A stretch of DNA of 64,000 nucleotides, from NCBI RefSeq assembly GCF_900110295.1, contig NZ_FODF01000003.1, positions 62,001 through 126,000 of the forward strand, in the 5' to 3' direction. Shown one piece after another: positions 37,727 through 46,984 of the stretch; the first letter of the stretch is position 1; every line of letters begins with the position of its first letter. Position numbers and translations under genes: made by a program. Below the pieces are notes generated by a model, which was not told the DNA's origin, did no database searches, and saw only the letters and a program-made list of their open reading frames with translations. The DNA comes from Peptostreptococcus russellii. Its GTDB lineage: Bacteria > Bacillota > Clostridia > Peptostreptococcales > Peptostreptococcaceae.

Positions 37727-37871
37727 AAAAATAATTAGTATAGATAAAACATATAATATAAAATATACAGATTGCTTTTTATTATAGAAAAAAGAAATAA
37801 ATAAGGTATCATTTTTATGAATATATGCTAAAAATGATAAAAAAATATCATTTAGGCTGGAGGTAAAGAAA

Positions 37872-38927
37872 TTGTTTATAATAGAGGATATTTTTGGAAA
37901 TGAGTCTTGGGAAAAATTACAGGATTCATTAGTAGATGTAACAAAATTGGCAATTACAATATCAAATTATAGTGGCGAGCCAGTTACAAAACACAGCGGT
38001 TGTCATGAATTTTGTCAAAAAGTGAGAGCAAATAAAAGGCTTAGCAAGTTTTGTGAAAGATGCGATGCAAGAGGTGGCTTTGAAGCAATGAGAATGAACC
38101 AACCTTTTATATATAAGTGTCATTTTTCAATTGTGGATGTTGCTATACCAGTTGTAGTAGATAATAAATACATTGGGGCTATAATGGCAGGGCAGGTAAG
38201 ATTACCTAAGGAGGAAGATGATCTCCTTGAGATTATAATGACTCCATCAAGTAAAGAAAACATAGAGGGAGAAAAAGAAAAATTAATAGAGTTATATAAT
38301 CAATTGCCTGTACTTACTCTTACGCAAATTCAGATGATAGCGAATATGCTCTATTATATGTGTAACTATATGTGCAATGAAAAACAAAAATCAGTTGAAA
38401 AAGTTCAAGAGATAATAAATAATATAATGCCAAGTAATATGGTGAATGCTTATAAGGCAAAAGCTTCAAATGACAGTGCATTCGATATAGAAATAGAGAA
38501 GAAAGAAAAAAACTACTATGATTTAGATGAAATTAATAGATATACAACAGGTGAGTATAGCTATTATAGTGAAGTTGTAAAAAGAGTGTTTGAATATATT
38601 TTTTCAGGAGAACCACATTATCCAGCGCTTAAAGATTTGGCAGAACACTGTCATGTAAGTGTAGGTTATCTAAGTAGAATATTCTCTAAAGAAGTAGGAG
38701 AGAGCTATTCAGAGTTTATTTCAAGATTGAAAATAGATAGGGCAAAGAGTATGCTTGAAACAAGTGATATTAGTATTTTTGAATTAGCTGATATGCTTGA
38801 ATATAAGGATACAGGATATTTTATTAAAGTCTTTAAAAAACAAATAGGGGTAACTCCTGCAAATTATAGGAAATTTATAAAGGAAAAGGAACTTAACAAA
38901 AAATACTGTCCCATTCCTGTAAAATAA
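37872..38927 (+). CDS. AraC-family regulator with PocR ligand-binding domain
   Basis: The N-terminal PocR sensor domain (about 1-180) has a conserved Cys-rich segment (CHEFCQKVRANKRLSKFCERC) that I read as metal- or ligand-binding, then KCHFSIVDVAIPV and GAIMAGQVRLP. The C-terminal AraC double HTH is at about 235-340: LKDLAEHCHVSVGYLSRIFSK and ADMLEYKDTGYFIKVFKKQ, followed by GVTPANYRKF. PocR itself senses 1,2-propanediol or glycerol-type ligands. The start is TTG with GGAGGT seven bases upstream. Divergent from gldA-dhaKL, it is the likely glycerol/DHA regulator. The start codon is the only soft point. Confidence 0.88.
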   Translation: MFIIEDIFGNESWEKLQDSLVDVTKLAITISNYSGEPVTKHSGCHEFCQKVRANKRLSKFCERCDARGGFEAMRMNQPFIYKCHFSIVDVAIPVVVDNKYIGAIMAGQVRLPKEEDDLLEIIMTPSSKENIEGEKEKLIELYNQLPVLTLTQIQMIANMLYYMCNYMCNEKQKSVEKVQEIINNIMPSNMVNAYKAKASNDSAFDIEIEKKEKNYYDLDEINRYTTGEYSYYSEVVKRVFEYIFSGEPHYPALKDLAEHCHVSVGYLSRIFSKEVGESYSEFISRLKIDRAKSMLETSDISIFELADMLEYKDTGYFIKVFKKQIGVTPANYRKFIKEKELNKKYCPIPVK

Positions 38928-38967
38928 TATGATATTTATAAGAAAGCTTTAAAAGAGTTAAACTATT

Positions 38968-39023
38968 ATAAATGTATAAATGTATAAATGTATACTTGTA
39001 TATTTGTATATTTGTATACATTT
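38968..39023 (+). repeat. Seven-unit tandem repeat of 8-bp period
   Basis: Consecutive units are ATAAATGT three times, ATACTTGT, ATATTTGT twice, then ATACATTT. The array lies between the PocR-regulator stop and the shared terminator and codes for nothing visible. Possible slippage-prone minisatellite. Confidence 0.8.
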
Positions 39024-39025
39024 TA

Positions 39026-39066
39026 AAAAACACCTTTTACATAATAATGTAGAAAGGTGTTTTTTA
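39026..39066. terminator. Bidirectional terminator between regulator and aroF
   Basis: AAAAACACCTTT (39026-39037) pairs with AAAGGTGTTTTT (39053-39064), T-rich on the plus strand and A-rich before it. It serves two convergent genes. Confidence 0.85.
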
Positions 39067-39873
39067 TTATAATACTTTTTTAATTTTCTTTGATTTTTCA
39101 ACGATTTCTTTGAATTTATCAGGTGTAATTGATTGAGCTCCGTCAGAAAGAGCATTTTCAGGACAATTATGAACTTCTATCATCAGTCCATCGGCACCAG
39201 CTGAAACCGCAGCAAGTGACATAGGTTCTACCAAAGAACTAATTCCAGTTGCATGACTAGGATCCACAATTACAGGAAGGTGGGATAAGTTTTTTAAAAG
39301 TGGAACAGCAGAAAGATCAAGTGTATTTCTTGTCCAATCTTCAAAAGTTCTTATTCCTCTTTCACAAAGTATAACATTTTCATTTCCATTTGACATAATA
39401 TACTCTGCACTATAAAGAAGCTCTTTTAGAGTATTGGCAAAACCTCTCTTTAAAAGAATGGGCTTTTTAGATTTTCCAAGCTCCTTTAAAAGTTCAAAGT
39501 TTTGCATATTTCTAGCTCCTACTTGGAGTATATCAACATCATCAAATAGATCAATGTGATTTAGTGCAACAATTTCCGATACAATTGGAAGATTAGTTTC
39601 CTTTTTTGCAAGGCTTAAAAGTTTTAGTCCATCTGCTCTTTTTCCTTGAAAATCATATGGAGAAGTTCTAGGTTTAAATGCTCCACCTCTCAAAATATTG
39701 CCTCCTGATTTTTTAATTGCCTTTGCAATTTCGACTATCTGTTCTTCAGATTCGACGGAACAGGGACCACCGATAATAGTAAGGTTTCCATTACCGATTA
39801 ATGTATCTCCAACCTGTATTACTGTATTGTCAGGATGCATTTTTCTACCTGATTTATTTAAATTATCTATCAT
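39067..39873 (-). CDS. aroF: 3-deoxy-7-phosphoheptulonate (DAHP) synthase, type I-beta
   Basis: First step of aromatic amino-acid synthesis, PEP plus erythrose 4-phosphate. Landmarks are [78 protein letters not shown] and IVDPSHATG. The short form here (268 aa) has an N-terminal stub only and no ACT or chorismate-mutase regulatory domain. The ATG at 39873 has GGAGG five bases upstream; an earlier in-frame ATG sits before that RBS. No other shikimate gene is adjacent, so it is isolated from its pathway. Confidence 0.94.
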   Translation of the reverse strand: MIDNLNKSGRKMHPDNTVIQVGDTLIGNGNLTIIGGPCSVESEEQIVEIAKAIKKSGGNILRGGAFKPRTSPYDFQGKRADGLKLLSLAKKETNLPIVSEIVALNHIDLFDDVDILQVGARNMQNFELLKELGKSKKPILLKRGFANTLKELLYSAEYIMSNGNENVILCERGIRTFEDWTRNTLDLSAVPLLKNLSHLPVIVDPSHATGISSLVEPMSLAAVSAGADGLMIEVHNCPENALSDGAQSITPDKFKEIVEKSKKIKKVL

Positions 39874-39885
39874 TATTTCCTCCAA

Positions 39886-40346
39886 ATCCTATTTTGCCCG
39901 GATATACCGGTATGTATAAATAATGTTCTTTATTTTAAACTAAGATAAGCAAAGTAAATAAACTTTGCAAAAGTACAAATAACTGAATAAATTATAGACC
40001 TATTATACCATATTTTAAGCTCGATTAAGTGTAGCGAAAGACATATTTTACAAGAATTAAGAAAAAAAGTCAATTGAAAATCTTCAAAAAATAGATATAT
40101 TTTATATAAGTTTAGATTTAAAATATTAAAATTTAAAGTTCTGATAAAAGTTATATCTGTTGTAAAAAATTAAAATAATAAGAATAAGTATTTTTTAAGA
40201 AATAAAAGTAAGTAAAGGAGTCTGAAATTATAATATAATAAAAGATGTTTTCAAAAACTCATTTTTTATGTATTTACAATAAATTTTATTACGTTTACAA
40301 TGTTTATAGAAGTGTTTCAGCAAAGGAACAAAGGAGGAAGTTTAAG
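39886..40346. promoter_or_regulatory. Intergenic control region between aroF and the DUF5685 gene
   Basis: No gene is seen. On the minus strand towards aroF there is a TATAAT (40008-40003), a perfect hairpin GCAAAGT/ACTTTGC (39949-39968), and a GC-rich ACCGG-TATA-TCCGG palindrome (39900-39912) just before the aroF RBS. The leader could therefore fold. No T-box or tryptophan/phenylalanine leader peptide was recognised. The plus-strand side carries AGGAGG for the next gene at 40332-40337. Confidence 0.35.
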
Positions 40347-41189
40347 ATGTTTGGTTATGTTAGAATAAACAAGATGGATTTAACTTTCAGGGAATACGAA
40401 CACTATAAAGCCTACTATTGTGGCTTATGTAAGACTTTAAAAAGAGATTATACAGAAATATCAAGAGCTAGTATTAATTATGATATTACTTTTCTTATTT
40501 TAATTCTTACAAGTGTGTATATGCCAAAATCAGAAGTTTTTTATGAAAAGTGCATAGTGAATCCTGTTAAAGATAAAAAACATATGGCAAATGAATTTAG
40601 TGAATATGCAGCGGCTGTGAATATAATACTTACTTATTATAAGTTGCAAGACAATGTAGATGATAGGGGGGATTTGAAGGATAAAGTAGCAAGAAAAGTT
40701 TATGAGAAAAGTTTCAAAAAGGCATATGAAAAATATCCAGAAAGAGCCGATAAAATAAAGAAACATCTTGATGAACTTGCAGATTTGGAGAAAGAAAATT
40801 CAAATAGCATAGACAAGACCTCCAATACTTTTGCCAATCTTATGGGAGAGATATTTATGTACAAAGATGACGAGTATGCCGAAAGACTTAGGGAGCTGGG
40901 ATTTAATATAGGTAAGTACATTTATATTTTGGATGCATATGAAGATTTGGAAAAGGATATTAAAAATAATGAATATAATCCTTTTAAGGAATATGAAAAT
41001 AGGGCAGAGGAATTGAAAGAAAAGGTAGATAGAAATATTATGATGTGTCTTTCAAGACTTGAAAAAGCTATATTGGATTTGGATATTAAGGTTAATAGGG
41101 GGATTATAGATAATATTATATATTCTGGAATATACTTGAGATATAAAGGTATATTAAATAAAAATATAGACGAGAAAAATATGAAGTAG
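40347..41189 (+). CDS. DUF5685 family protein
   Basis: Protein of 280 aa with the family's start MFGYVRINKMDLTFREYEHYKAYYCGLC (quoted here as MFGYVRINK and YYCGLCKTLKR) and the following SRASINYDITFLILIL. Mostly helical with charged stretches; a KLQDNVDDRGDL segment and a later ILDAYEDLEKDIKNNEYNPF segment recall Asp-rich motifs of prenyltransferase-like helical bundles, but no function is known. The ATG at 40347 has AAGGAGG upstream; the frame extends 34 codons earlier without an RBS or conserved sequence. Confidence 0.75.
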   Translation: MFGYVRINKMDLTFREYEHYKAYYCGLCKTLKRDYTEISRASINYDITFLILILTSVYMPKSEVFYEKCIVNPVKDKKHMANEFSEYAAAVNIILTYYKLQDNVDDRGDLKDKVARKVYEKSFKKAYEKYPERADKIKKHLDELADLEKENSNSIDKTSNTFANLMGEIFMYKDDEYAERLRELGFNIGKYIYILDAYEDLEKDIKNNEYNPFKEYENRAEELKEKVDRNIMMCLSRLEKAILDLDIKVNRGIIDNIIYSGIYLRYKGILNKNIDEKNMK

Positions 41190-41273
41190 AAAACTTATAG
41201 TATTTGCTTAAAGTATATTAAAATATAAATATATATAAATAAAAAGCTGGAATACAGCAGAAGGGGTGGTTAA

Positions 41274-42629
41274 TTGGAAAAAGCTTTAGAAAGAGAAAAT
41301 AAGATGGGCACTATGCCAATTAATAAATTAATAATAAGTGTTTCAGCTCCGATTATGATTTCGATGCTTGTACAATCTCTTTACAATTTGGTAGATAGTG
41401 TATTTGTATCGAAAGTGGGAGAAGCTGCAATTACATCAGTAGCTCTTGCTCTTCCTCTTCAACAGTTAATGATGGCTGTTGGTATAGGTACAGCAGTAGG
41501 TGTTAATTCATATGTATCGAGGAGTTTAGGAGCAAAAAACTTTGAAGAATCTAACAAAGCTGCCAATAACGGTATTTTACTTGCCTTTATAAGTTTTATG
41601 CTATTCTTTTTTATTGGACTGTTTTTTTCAAGAAATATAATTGAAATGCAAACAAAAAATGCCGAAATAGTCTCTACTGGACCCATTTACTTACAAATAT
41701 GTTGTATGGGATCTTTGGGGATATTTATGCATCTGATGTTTGAAAGATTACTTCAGTCTACAGGAAAGACAATTTATACTATGATTGCTCAGTGTATAGG
41801 CGCAATACTAAATATTATACTTGATCCGATTTTAATATTTGGTCTTTTGGGAGCACCTAAAATGGGACTTACAGGAGCGGCAGTAGCTACAGTAATTTCA
41901 CAGTGGATAGGAGCCTTTACGGTGATATTTTTCTGTTTGAAATACAATAAAGAGATAGAGATTTCATTTAAATTTATGAAGGCAGATGCCACTATAATTA
42001 AAAACATATATAAGGTAGGTATACCTTCAATTGTTATGATTTCTATATCTTCTATAACAGTATTTTGCTACAATAAAATATTATCTACATTTTCAACTAC
42101 TGCAATTGCACTAATGGGAATATATTTTAGACTGCAAAGTTTTATATATATGCCAGTATTTGGTCTTAATAATGGAATGATAGCAATTGTAGCCTATAAT
42201 TATGGTGCAAGAAAAATTGATAGAATGAAGGAGTGTATTTTTACAGGAATAAAATATAGTACAGTAGTAATGACTTTGGGAATGTTGATGATGCTTTTGA
42301 TACCAAGACAATTGTTGACTATATTTAGTGCTTCAGATTATATGATGAAAATAGGTGTAGTATGTTTTAGAGTATTTAGTCTTTCTTTCATACTTGCTGG
42401 AATATCTATAATATGTTCAGGTGTATTTCAAGCAGTAGGTAAGGGTGTTTTATCTATGCTAATATCTATTACTAGACAAATATTTATATTGATACCCCTA
42501 GCATATATATTCTCTTTAACAGGTGATATCAATAAAGTTTGGTGGAGTATGCCAATAGCAGAAGCAATAGCTATTATATTGAGCATATATTATATGAGAA
42601 AACTTTTAAAGGATGTTGAAAGCATATAG
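41274..42629 (+). CDS. MATE family efflux transporter
   Basis: Twelve-helix cation-coupled exporter (451 aa). MATE landmarks are an N-terminal half with MISMLVQSLYNLVDSVFVSKVGEAA (quoted as SLYNLVDSVFVSKVG), VGIGTAVGVNSYVSRSLGAK, MFERLLQSTGKTIYTM and the second-half repeat with GMIAIVAYNYGARK and FQAVGKG. The start is TTG preceded by AAGGGGTGG. Substrates of this family include cationic drugs and dyes but cannot be read from the sequence. It is 84 bases after the DUF5685 gene; a terminator closes the pair. Confidence 0.9.
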   Translation: MEKALERENKMGTMPINKLIISVSAPIMISMLVQSLYNLVDSVFVSKVGEAAITSVALALPLQQLMMAVGIGTAVGVNSYVSRSLGAKNFEESNKAANNGILLAFISFMLFFFIGLFFSRNIIEMQTKNAEIVSTGPIYLQICCMGSLGIFMHLMFERLLQSTGKTIYTMIAQCIGAILNIILDPILIFGLLGAPKMGLTGAAVATVISQWIGAFTVIFFCLKYNKEIEISFKFMKADATIIKNIYKVGIPSIVMISISSITVFCYNKILSTFSTTAIALMGIYFRLQSFIYMPVFGLNNGMIAIVAYNYGARKIDRMKECIFTGIKYSTVVMTLGMLMMLLIPRQLLTIFSASDYMMKIGVVCFRVFSLSFILAGISIICSGVFQAVGKGVLSMLISITRQIFILIPLAYIFSLTGDINKVWWSMPIAEAIAIILSIYYMRKLLKDVESI

Positions 42630-42651
42630 TTTAAAAATTTATATTTGATAA

Positions 42652-42692
42652 AAAAGCCCTAGTTGCGTAAAATTACTAACTAGGGCTTTTAT
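42652..42692. terminator. Bidirectional terminator between MATE and sortase genes
   Basis: Perfect 13-bp stem AAAAGCCCTAGTT/AACTAGGGCTTTT flanked by T- and A-rich runs, between convergent genes. Confidence 0.9.
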
Positions 42693-42695
42693 AAT

Positions 42696-43379
42696 TTATT
42701 TTTCTGTTATTCCTTCAAGCATTCTACTTTCGCTATAAGGGTAAAGCTTTTTAAACTTTCCTATTACAAAATATCTATATCCTTCTTCATCTTTATAGCA
42801 AGTCATCAATGATACCATTGCCTTTCCATCGTCATGATTAGTAAGACCATCTCCAATTAAATCAGTTCTAGTATCACTAGCCTTAAACATATTTACAACT
42901 TCATATTCATAAATATTTCTTTTATTTGTAAGTTTTATAATGTCTCCTTTTTTGATATTAAATAAACCACCAAAAAGTACGTCATCTTTTTTGCAATAAT
43001 GTCCAGCTAAAGCATAGTTTCCAGTACCCATTCTTTGATTTGCCTTCATTGTACAAGCGCCATACATAAGATTGTTATTTTCAAGCCCATCAAAAATAGC
43101 GATATTCTTATTGATAGAAGGTATTGTCATCTGTCCTACAACTTTACTCATATCTGCCTTTTCTCTATTTAGTATAACGCCATTAATATCTATAGGCTTT
43201 ACCTTAGAATGATCATATGATTTGTTTCCACGTTCTGCATTTTCTTCAAGTTTATTTTTAGGGATTGTATCTATATCAACAGATTCCTCTTTTTCTTTAA
43301 GCATCAAACTCGAAATAAAAGGCAGGGCAAGTATCAATACACCGGCTAAAATTAATATTAGTGCAATTTTTTTTCTCAT
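42696..43379 (-). CDS. Sortase (class A-like) transpeptidase
   Basis: Membrane-bound cysteine transpeptidase that anchors surface proteins to the cell wall. N-terminal transmembrane segment about 5-26, spacer to about 75, then the catalytic barrel: VVGQMTIPSINKNIAIF, GTGNYALAGHY with His127, LFGGLFNIKKGD, SLMTCY with nucleophile Cys194, and Arg202 in GYRYFVIGKF. Layout and motifs fit class A better than classes B or C (no C-terminal helix anchor). It is divergent from a gene for an LAKTG-ending surface protein 299 bases away, its obvious candidate substrate. Confidence 0.88.
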   Translation of the reverse strand: MRKKIALILILAGVLILALPFISSLMLKEKEESVDIDTIPKNKLEENAERGNKSYDHSKVKPIDINGVILNREKADMSKVVGQMTIPSINKNIAIFDGLENNNLMYGACTMKANQRMGTGNYALAGHYCKKDDVLFGGLFNIKKGDIIKLTNKRNIYEYEVVNMFKASDTRTDLIGDGLTNHDDGKAMVSLMTCYKDEEGYRYFVIGKFKKLYPYSESRMLEGITEK

Positions 43380-43678
43380 TATTTAAAATTCAACTATGCA
43401 AAAGAGCGATAGTTTATTCTCCTTTCATTTTCTATTTAAGGTTATTATATCATTTTTTATAGTCTAAATGGAATTTATTAAATTAAACAATGTAAATATT
43501 ATTTAAAAATTTAAAAAGTTACAAAAACGTTATACTAAATTATTTATATACAGTTTAAAAAGATGTGATTTTATGGTATTATGATAATGAATAGAAATTT
43601 TTAGATTAGTAAAATTTTGATTAGTTTATGAATATGAAATTATTATCAATAAAAGCTATAACCTTAGGAGGGAATATG

Positions 43679-44983
43679 ATGAAACACAATAGAAAAGTAC
43701 TTAATCTTTTAGCAGCTTTGGCAGTTGCAGTGCCGATGACTGCACCATTATCTAATATAGATTCTGTGTTTGCAGAAACAATAGAATTTACTAAGCATGA
43801 TGAAGATTCTTCAAGTGAAAAGTTAGCAGGAGCTGTGTACGATTTTTATGAAATAGGCATGGGAGAAAATCCTGACAAGAAATTATTTTCTGCAGCTACT
43901 AAAGCAGATGGAACTTTAGATATAAATAGCGTAGTAGTTGCAAAGGGTGTTAAGAATCCTGTAAAAGATGGAAAGATAGATTTAGGAGAAGGCTCTTATT
44001 ATGCAGTAGAAACAAAGGCACCAGAAGGGTATATGCTAAATACTAAACTAGTAAACTTTTTAGTAGAAAATGGAATATCATCTATACCAGTAAGGGCATC
44101 AGATAAAAAGTTTGAAGGAGAATATGGTCAAGCTGTAATTTTATCGAAGTGTGAAAAGACAGGAGCCCCTATATCAGGTGCAACTTATGAACTATCTAAA
44201 AAAGAAGGAAATACATATAAGAAAATAGCAAACTTATCTACAGACAATAATGGGTATTTTGTTGATGCTTCTGACATAGAAAAAATGTACAATGGTACAC
44301 TTTTACTTCCAGCTGGAGAATACAAGATCAAAGAACTAAATGTTCCAGGAAACTATGTTTTAAATAGTACAGAATATAAGTTTAATGTTGAAAAGGGCAA
44401 GGTAAAATCTATGTCAATACTGCATAAGCTAAAGAATACTGATGCCAATGCAGGGAATCAAACAGGTTCAAATACTGGAAATACAGGTTCAACAAGTAAT
44501 TTAGATAAGACTACAGGTGTCAAAATAAGAATAATAGATTCAAAGGATAATAAAAAGGCATTATCTGGAGTAGCTATAAGTGTTTATTCAGTAGACAAAA
44601 ATGGAAAAGAAACTTTAGTATATAATGGTAAAACTAATAGCGATGGATACCTAAGTGCAAATGATGCAAAGATAGGTGGGAATTTAGTATCTAATAATGT
44701 ATTACATCTTTCACCAGGTAAATACTATTATAAGTTAAGCGATTATCCAAATTCTAAGAAACATGAATTTACAGTTCAAAAAGGTAAAATAGGAGATCAG
44801 ATATTAAAGCTTAACATAAATGGCAAGAGCCCGACTTCAAATACAAAGAAAAGCTCAAAAGATTCTTCTAAGAAACTTGCTAAGACAGGTTCAGAAGATA
44901 CAGCAATCTATACAGTAGCTGGTGTAGCTCTATTATCAGCAGGTGCAATAGTTGCGATGAAAAAGAAAAAAGAAGTAAAATAA
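43679..44983 (+). CDS. LPXTG-type cell-wall protein with Cna-B/SpaA-like domains
   Basis: Secreted, wall-anchored adhesin- or pilin-like protein of 434 aa. Signal peptide about 1-31 (hydrophobic core LLAALAVAVPMTAPL, cleavage after VFA). Three Cna-B/SpaA-type regions are visible: about 40-125 (with YYAVETKAPEGYML), 135-245 (GAPISGATYEL and GEYKIKELNVPGNYVL) and 275-380 (ALSGVAISVYSVD). A Gly/Asn/Thr linker (NAGNQTGSNTGNTGS) precedes the last. The sorting signal LAKTG, a hydrophobic helix and a KKKKEVK tail close it. ATG 43679 is best spaced from AGGAGGG; ATG 43676 is possible. The ETKAP Glu suggests isopeptide bonds. Confidence 0.88.
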   Translation: MKHNRKVLNLLAALAVAVPMTAPLSNIDSVFAETIEFTKHDEDSSSEKLAGAVYDFYEIGMGENPDKKLFSAATKADGTLDINSVVVAKGVKNPVKDGKIDLGEGSYYAVETKAPEGYMLNTKLVNFLVENGISSIPVRASDKKFEGEYGQAVILSKCEKTGAPISGATYELSKKEGNTYKKIANLSTDNNGYFVDASDIEKMYNGTLLLPAGEYKIKELNVPGNYVLNSTEYKFNVEKGKVKSMSILHKLKNTDANAGNQTGSNTGNTGSTSNLDKTTGVKIRIIDSKDNKKALSGVAISVYSVDKNGKETLVYNGKTNSDGYLSANDAKIGGNLVSNNVLHLSPGKYYYKLSDYPNSKKHEFTVQKGKIGDQILKLNINGKSPTSNTKKSSKDSSKKLAKTGSEDTAIYTVAGVALLSAGAIVAMKKKKEVK

Positions 44984-44999
44984 TATAAATGAATTTTTT

Positions 45000-45033
45000 A
45001 AAGCTCTGTGTTTATTAGCGCAGAGCTTTTTAA
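45000..45033 (+). terminator. Terminator after the surface-protein gene
   Basis: AAAGCTCTGTG/CGCAGAGCTTT (one G-U pair), 8-base loop, followed by T-rich sequence. Confidence 0.85.
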
Positions 45034-45156
45034 AAATAGAAAAACATTTTAAAAGAACTTGTATATGTTTGTAGAAAGAAAATCTTTAGAGAAATTTTAA
45101 AGACATCAAGAAAAGCAAATTTTGAGTCTAGTAAGTTTTGTAAAGCGGTGATAAAA

Positions 45157-45735
45157 TTGAAGAAAAAAAGAATATTAATCCTTTTATTATTGATATTAGT
45201 AGCAATTATTTCCATAGTATCGTATTTAAAAGAAAAAAAAGAAGAGAAAATTGAAGAAAGTGTAGTAACAGTTACTGAAATAGGTCAAAAGTTAAAAGGA
45301 AGAGATTCAGGACTTGTATATAAGGCAATTGTAAAAAATAAAGAAAGTATATTATCGGAAAATCCAGAAAAAAATATCTATTTAATAAAAATTCTTGGAA
45401 AGAAAAAAAATAGAGACGAGTACAAAATATATGCCAATGTACATTCTGTAGAATATAAGAAAACTAGCGATGGAAAATATGTGGAAGATTCGGGTTACAG
45501 TATACCTATGAAAATTGTATATAAGCTTAGTGGTGGTAAATATGTAGATCCAAAGCTGTATATACCTGAAGACGGTGAAGAGTATCCTATATCATTGAAA
45601 AAAATAACAAAAGACTATCCCTTTATGTATGAAAAAATGTTAAATAATAGAGGGAATTTTGGTTCAGACAATGAAATAAATGAGCTTGCAAAAGAAGTTT
45701 ACGGAAATAACATTGTTGAAATAATAGAAAAATAA
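45157..45735 (+). CDS. Small membrane-anchored or exported protein, unknown function
   Basis: Not recognised. A basic start (KKKRI) and one hydrophobic segment (about 5-22) lead to a hydrophilic, Lys/Glu-rich domain of about 165 residues that would lie outside the cell. No lipobox Cys. Start uncertain: TTG 45157 has AAGCGGTGAT upstream, while GTG 45148 lies within that sequence. It has its own terminator and follows the surface-protein gene on the same strand, but a terminator separates them. Confidence 0.6.
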   Translation: MKKKRILILLLLILVAIISIVSYLKEKKEEKIEESVVTVTEIGQKLKGRDSGLVYKAIVKNKESILSENPEKNIYLIKILGKKKNRDEYKIYANVHSVEYKKTSDGKYVEDSGYSIPMKIVYKLSGGKYVDPKLYIPEDGEEYPISLKKITKDYPFMYEKMLNNRGNFGSDNEINELAKEVYGNNIVEIIEK

Positions 45736-45751
45736 AATATATGTAATTAAT

Positions 45752-45790
45752 AAAAAAGTCCTTATTTTAAATAATAAAGGACTTTTTTGT
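45752..45790 (+). terminator. Rho-independent terminator
   Basis: AAAAAAGTCCTTATT/AATAAAGGACTTTTTT hairpin with a 6-base loop and T6. Ends the 45157 gene. Confidence 0.88.
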
Positions 45791-46046
45791 TTGCCTTTTA
45801 TTGATTTAAAGTGTCTAATTTTAAGTTATAATAGTAATCTAATTATAGAAAATATATTTATAAAAAAATCACTCATAAAGAAAGTCTTAAAAGCCTTTTA
45901 AATGCAAAATATACATTTCGTTTTAAAGTAAAGAGTTATAATAATTATTACAGTTTAAACTAATATATAAATATAAGAAAGAAAAGAATAAAAATATGTT
46001 TTATTTATCTATTAAATTGGGTATAAAAAACTACAGGAGGCTGTAT

Positions 46047-46064
46047 ATGCAGTGTTTTAATTAA
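46047..46064 (+). other. Five-codon mini-ORF with a perfect Shine-Dalgarno
   Basis: ACAGGAGG, six bases, then ATG and four more codons (Met-Gln-Cys-Phe-Asn) before TAA. It lies 170 bases before sufC and 22 bases before the IscR-like palindrome. It could be a leader peptide or a relic of a gene start. No homology can be judged at this length. Confidence 0.3.
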
Positions 46065-46085
46065 TAATCGCTATTTTGCGAAAAT

Positions 46086-46110
46086 AATTCCGAGTGATTT
46101 AGTCGGAATT
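46086..46110. promoter_or_regulatory. IscR type 1-like palindrome upstream of the suf operon
   Basis: AATTCCGA (46086-46093) mirrors TCGGAATT (46103-46110). On the minus strand the centre reads CCGACTAAATCACTCGG, matching the YYGACTRWWWYAGTCRR pattern bound by Rrf2-family IscR except for one base. It lies 107 bases before sufC. No iscR gene is in the window. The rest of the 472-bp gap before sufC is AT-rich with no gene other than a five-codon ORF. Confidence 0.55.
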
Positions 46111-46216
46111 CATTGATTTTAAGTTTAATTCATAGTAATATGGTCTTGTATAAAAGTATAAAAAATATAATTAAAAATAAAATAAATTTATATTATCTGA
46201 AAGGGATGTGAAAACA

Positions 46217-46984
46217 GTGAGTGAAAATAAATTATTAGAAGTAAAAGACCTTAGTGTGAAGGTTGGAGATAAGGATATATTAAAAAATGTTAATTTGACT
46301 ATAAAAAAGGGTGAGACTCATGTAATAATGGGACCAAACGGTTCTGGAAAGTCTACTCTTGTAAATACAATAATGAGTAATCCAAAGTATAAGATTACTT
46401 CAGGAAATATCTTCTTTGAAGGTGAAGATGTAACAGAACTTGCAGCAGATGAAAGGGCAAAGAGAGGAATATTTATGTCTTTCCAATCTCCAATAGAAGT
46501 TCCAGGAATAAGTGTTGAAAACTTTATAAGAACTGCAAAATCTTCAGTAGACGGTAAGGCAGTATCAGTACTTAGATTTAACATGGATCTTTCCAAGAAG
46601 ATGAATGAACTTCAGATGAAGCCAGAATATGCAGCTAGATATATGAATTATGGCTTCTCTGGTGGAGAAAAGAAAAAGACAGAAATACTTCAGATGCAGA
46701 TACTAAATCCTAAACTTGCAATGCTTGATGAAACAGATTCAGGACTTGATGTAGATGCAGTAAGAGTTGTTTCTGAAGGAATTAAGAACTTCAAGAAAGA
46801 TGATAATGCTGTTCTTATAATTACTCATCATAAGGAAATAATAAGTAGCGTAGTTCCAGATTTTGTCCATGTAATAATAGATGGAGAAATTGTAAAGGAA
46901 GGCGATGCTTCATTGATAAAGAGAATAGAAGAAGAAGGTTATGGTTGGATTAGAGATGAGGTGAATTCATCAAATGGAAAATAA
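46217..46984 (+). CDS. sufC: Fe-S cluster assembly ATPase SufC
   Basis: Soluble ABC-type ATPase that partners SufB and SufD in building Fe-S clusters. Walker A GPNGSGKS (39-46), the family's IFMSFQSPIEVPGI Q-loop, ABC signature FSGGEKKKTEILQM and Walker B LAMLDETDSGLDVDAV are intact. I choose GTG 46217 (ten bases from AAGGGA); a GTG nine bases earlier nearly touches the RBS. The end overlaps sufB by 11 bases. First gene of sufCBDSU, the only Fe-S assembly system seen here. Confidence 0.95.
   Translation: MSENKLLEVKDLSVKVGDKDILKNVNLTIKKGETHVIMGPNGSGKSTLVNTIMSNPKYKITSGNIFFEGEDVTELAADERAKRGIFMSFQSPIEVPGISVENFIRTAKSSVDGKAVSVLRFNMDLSKKMNELQMKPEYAARYMNYGFSGGEKKKTEILQMQILNPKLAMLDETDSGLDVDAVRVVSEGIKNFKKDDNAVLIITHHKEIISSVVPDFVHVIIDGEIVKEGDASLIKRIEEEGYGWIRDEVNSSNGK

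Noticed and set aside
39886-40040. T-box or aromatic leader upstream of aroF
   Set aside because: Hairpins are present but the T-box consensus and any Phe/Tyr/Trp-rich leader peptide are absent.
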